Assembly (NCBI GenBank): GCA_947169005.1
Contig: CAMVOG010000109.1
Coordinates: forward strand, 1-7,713
Origin: an uncultured Clostridia bacterium
Lineage (GTDB): Bacteria; Bacillota; Clostridia; Oscillospirales; Oscillospiraceae
Reading direction: 5' to 3'
Length of the DNA: 7,713 nt
The notes beneath the pieces were generated by a model. That model was not told the DNA's origin and made no database searches. It worked only from the letters and a program-made list of their open reading frames with translations. This document shows positions 5,519 to 7,713 of this stretch, piece after piece; position 1 is the first letter of the stretch, and every line of letters begins with the position of its first letter. Position numbers and translations under genes: made by a program.

Positions 5519-6334
5519 GTGCTGTTCTGCTGCCCGGTCTGCGGCGGCGCTTTTCGCCGGGAGGGAGGCAGCCTCCTCTGCCCGGCGGGCCATTGCTTCG
5601 ATTACGCGAAGCATGGTTATGTCAACCTCCTCCGATCCAACGCTTCCTCCGCCAAGCGCCACGGGGACGACCGGGCCATGCTGCTTGCCCGCCGGGATTT
5701 CCTGGACCGGGGGCACTACCGCCCGGTTCTGGCGGCCCTGCTGGAGCTGGCGCTGCCCCGCCTCCGGGCGGGGGACCGGGTGCTGGACCTGGGCTGCGGC
5801 GAGGGCTGGTACGCCCGGGGCCTGCTGGATGCCGCCGCGGCGACGGGAAAGCCCCTGTCCCTGGCCGGAGTGGATATTTCCAAGGAGGCCCTGCGTCTGG
5901 CGGCAAAGCGTCTGCCCGAGGCGGAGCTGGCCGTGGCCAGCGCAGCGCGGCTGCCCCTGCCCGAGGGGGGCTGTGAGCTGCTGCTGAATCTCTTTTCGCC
6001 CCTGGAGGCGGCGGAGTTCCGCCGGGTCCTGTCCCCGGAGGGGCGCCTCCTGCGGGCGGTGGTCCTGCCCGGCCACCTGCTGGAATTGAAGCAGGCGGTT
6101 TATGACCGGGCCTATGACAACCCGGAGCCCGCCACGGCCCTGGAGGGCTTTCGCCTCGCGGCGGAAAGGCGGGTCCTGGCCCCGCTGGAGCTTAAGGGGG
6201 AGGAAATCGGCTGGCTCTTTTCCATGACCCCTTATTATTACAAGACCTCCGCGGCGGACCAGGCAAAGCTGAAGGAGCTGAGCCGCCTCAGCACCCGGCT
6301 GGCCGTCGCCCTGCTGCTCTATGAGCGCGCGTGA
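5519..6334 (+). CDS. rlmA: 23S rRNA (guanine-N1)-methyltransferase, RlmA family
   Basis: Counted from GTG 5519 the product has 271 residues, close to E. coli RlmA. An N-terminal zinc-binding module (Cys5, Cys8, Cys21, His25: CPVC...CPAGH) is followed by FDYAKHGYVNLL, a signature of RlmA proteins, and by RRDFLDRGHYRPVLAAL. A class I SAM-dependent methyltransferase fold has motif I VLDLGCGEGWY at 88-98, an acidic SAM-contact position in GVDISKEAL (117-125) and LLLNLFSPL (154-162), matching the family's catalytic-region pattern. RlmA enzymes methylate N1 of a guanine in 23S rRNA hairpin 35: G745 for RlmA(I) in Gram-negatives, G748 for RlmA(II)/TlrB in Gram-positives, where it contributes to tylosin resistance. 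An ATG at 5471 would add 16 residues; it lacks a ribosome site and its codons are AT-rich, but it cannot be excluded because S. pneumoniae RlmA(II) also has a longer N-terminus. It is probably co-transcribed with the exporter 30 bases downstream. Confidence 0.9.
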   Translation: MLFCCPVCGGAFRREGGSLLCPAGHCFDYAKHGYVNLLRSNASSAKRHGDDRAMLLARRDFLDRGHYRPVLAALLELALPRLRAGDRVLDLGCGEGWYARGLLDAAAATGKPLSLAGVDISKEALRLAAKRLPEAELAVASAARLPLPEGGCELLLNLFSPLEAAEFRRVLSPEGRLLRAVVLPGHLLELKQAVYDRAYDNPEPATALEGFRLAAERRVLAPLELKGEEIGWLFSMTPYYYKTSAADQAKLKELSRLSTRLAVALLLYERA

Positions 6335-6347
6335 TTTTCCAAGAAAC

Positions 6348-6355
6348 AAGGTGAT
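6348..6355 (+). promoter_or_regulatory. Ribosome binding site of the MATE exporter gene
   Basis: AAGGTGAT lies 9 bases before ATG 6365. An in-frame TTG at 6359 is too close to it to be the likelier start. No promoter or terminator is visible in the 30-base gap after the methyltransferase gene. Confidence 0.55.
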
Positions 6356-6364
6356 CTGTTGAAT

Positions 6365-7713
6365 ATGAAGAAATCCCATGAGCTTGATATGACCGTCGGC
6401 TCCATTTTGCCGAAGCTGCTGCTTTTCGCCGTGCCGGTGATGCTCTCCGGCCTGCTGCAGCTGCTGTTCAACGCGGCGGACCTGGTGGTCGTCGGCCGCT
6501 TCGCGGGCAGCGAGCCCCTGGCCCAGGTGGGGGCCACGGGGGCCCTCATCAATCTGATCGTGAATCTGCTGATCGGCCTCGCCATCGGGGCCAACGTGAC
6601 CCTGGCCCACTTCTACGGGGCCAAGGACCGGAAGGGCATCAGCGACACGGTGCATACCACGATCCTGCTGGCCGTCATCGGCGGCGTTCTCATCGGCGTG
6701 CTGGGCTTCGCCCTGGCCGCGCCCCTGCTGAAGCTCATGGGCACCCCGGACGATATTCTGGACGGGGCCGTGCTGTATATGCGCATCATCTTCGTGGGCG
6801 TGCCCGTCTCGGCCCTGTATAACTACGGCTCCGCCATCCTGCGGGCCGTGGGCGATACCCGCCGCCCCCTCTATTACCTGGCCGCCGCGGGCATTCTCAA
6901 CGTGTTTTTGAATCTCTTTTTCGTCATCGTGCTGCATATGGCCGTGGCGGGCGTGGCCCTGGCGACGATCCTCTCCCAGGTGCTCAGCATGGTGCTGGTG
7001 CTGCGGGCCTTGATGAAGAGCGACGCGGACTATAAGCTGGAGCTGAAAAAGCTGCATATCAACGGCCCCATCCTGGGCCGCCTCCTGCGCATCGGCATGC
7101 CCGCGGGGCTCCAGGGCTGCGTCTTCTCTATCTCCAACGTGGTGATCCAGTCCGCCATCAACAGCTTCGGCACGGTCACCATTTCGGGGGTGACTGCCGC
7201 CAACAGCATCGACGGCTTCATGTTCTGCATCATGGACTCCTTCAACCAGACGGCCACCGCCGCCATCAGCCAGAACATGGGGGCCCGGGAATATGAGCGG
7301 GTGCACCGGGTGGTGCGCATCAGCACGATCATGGTGCTGGCTGTCGGGGCCGTCATGAGCGTGGCCTTCACGCTGCTGCGCTATGCCTTGGTCAGCATCT
7401 ACGCCTCCGAGCCCGAGGTCATCGAGGTGGGCGCCCTCCGCCTGCTGATCACCACGCCCATCTACTTTACCTGCGGCCTCATGAACATGATGGCGGGCGT
7501 CAACCGTGGCCTGGGCTACTCCCTGCTGCCCACAACGGTCTCCCTTATCGGGGCCTGCCTCTTCCGCCTCATCTGGATCTGGACGATCTTCGCCGCGACG
7601 CCCACCTTCTTCGTCCTCTTTATCTCCTATCCCATCACCTGGACCATCACCGCCGCGGCGCACTACGTCTGCTACTTCGCCATCCGCAAGCGGGCCATGG
7701 AGAAAAACGAGGC
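6365..7713 (+). CDS. MATE-family multidrug/Na+ (H+) antiporter, 3' end cut by the window
   Basis: The frame starting at ATG 6365 (MKKSHELDMTVGSILPKLLL) stays open to the window edge for 449 codons, so the stop codon is outside; the family is usually about 440-470 residues, so almost all of the protein is present. It is strongly hydrophobic with around twelve predicted membrane helices in two homologous halves. The first half carries FAVPVMLSGLLQLLFNAADL, the family-like VVVGRFAGSEPLAQVGATGA, and GDTRRPLYY after helix 5. The second half carries IGMPAGLQGCVFSISNVV and ISQNMGA (301-307), a common MATE signature. The C-terminal end is basic (RKRAMEKNE), as expected on the cytoplasmic side. MATE proteins export cationic and other drugs or metabolites across the cytoplasmic membrane in exchange for Na+ or H+. 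The substrate is unknown. Close spacing after rlmA suggests one transcript. There is no sign of frameshift or decay. Confidence 0.93.
   Translation, partial: MKKSHELDMTVGSILPKLLLFAVPVMLSGLLQLLFNAADLVVVGRFAGSEPLAQVGATGALINLIVNLLIGLAIGANVTLAHFYGAKDRKGISDTVHTTILLAVIGGVLIGVLGFALAAPLLKLMGTPDDILDGAVLYMRIIFVGVPVSALYNYGSAILRAVGDTRRPLYYLAAAGILNVFLNLFFVIVLHMAVAGVALATILSQVLSMVLVLRALMKSDADYKLELKKLHINGPILGRLLRIGMPAGLQGCVFSISNVVIQSAINSFGTVTISGVTAANSIDGFMFCIMDSFNQTATAAISQNMGAREYERVHRVVRISTIMVLAVGAVMSVAFTLLRYALVSIYASEPEVIEVGALRLLITTPIYFTCGLMNMMAGVNRGLGYSLLPTTVSLIGACLFRLIWIWTIFAATPTFFVLFISYPITWTITAAAHYVCYFAIRKRAMEKNE

Noticed and set aside
5462..7663. Long open frame on the - strand (733 codons) opposite the methyltransferase and MATE genes
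   Set aside because: Its product is low-complexity (Gln, His, Gly, Asp, Arg) and lies opposite two genes with clear family signatures; high GC codon bias removes stops from this antisense frame.

Overview
The window is a GC-rich, densely packed chromosomal segment. Its gene families and signals (consensus-like sigma-A promoters, purine-rich Shine-Dalgarno sites, a large helix-turn-helix/membrane protein, an Old Yellow Enzyme/NADH oxidoreductase fusion, a Gram-positive-type RlmA next to a MATE exporter) suggest a high-GC member of the Clostridia, for example an intestinal Oscillospiraceae-type anaerobe. The taxonomic placement is inferred from gene content only.

Layout, left to right. A flotillin/FloT-type membrane scaffold gene (8-1423, +) opens the window; its reading frame is still open at the window edge, so its start is not fully fixed. 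An AT-richer gap with a strong promoter leads into a two-gene toxin-antitoxin operon: a Phd/YefM-type antitoxin (1523-1795) overlapping by 14 bases a RelE/ParE-type toxin (1782-2084). A stem-loop and a new promoter follow, then a membrane-bound XRE-type regulator with about six transmembrane segments (2200-3186, +). A very strong two-way terminator hairpin (3211-3256) separates it from the convergent gene for a 675-residue FMN/4Fe-4S/FAD/NAD(P) oxidoreductase of the 2,4-dienoyl-CoA reductase/BaiCD/BaiH type (3285-5312, -). That gene has its own extended -10 promoter in a divergent intergenic region of about 200 bases. The other side of this region drives an rRNA guanine-N1-methyltransferase gene (rlmA-like, about 5519-6334, +). 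30 bases further on lies a MATE-family multidrug exporter gene (6365 to beyond 7713, +), cut off by the window edge only residues before its expected end.

How the genes relate. The toxin and antitoxin form one autonomous module. The rRNA methyltransferase and the MATE exporter are probably co-transcribed and could both affect drug tolerance (inference). The flotillin, membrane regulator and flavoenzyme look like independent transcription units. I see no CRISPR array, no tRNA or rRNA, no transposase and no phage gene, and no stretch over 300 bases lacks a gene. I did not find a convincing new multi-gene system; the most interesting points are the membrane-tethered XRE regulator, the flavoenzyme with a changed iron-sulfur spacing and active-site loop, and the regulatory symmetry around the toxin-antitoxin promoter.
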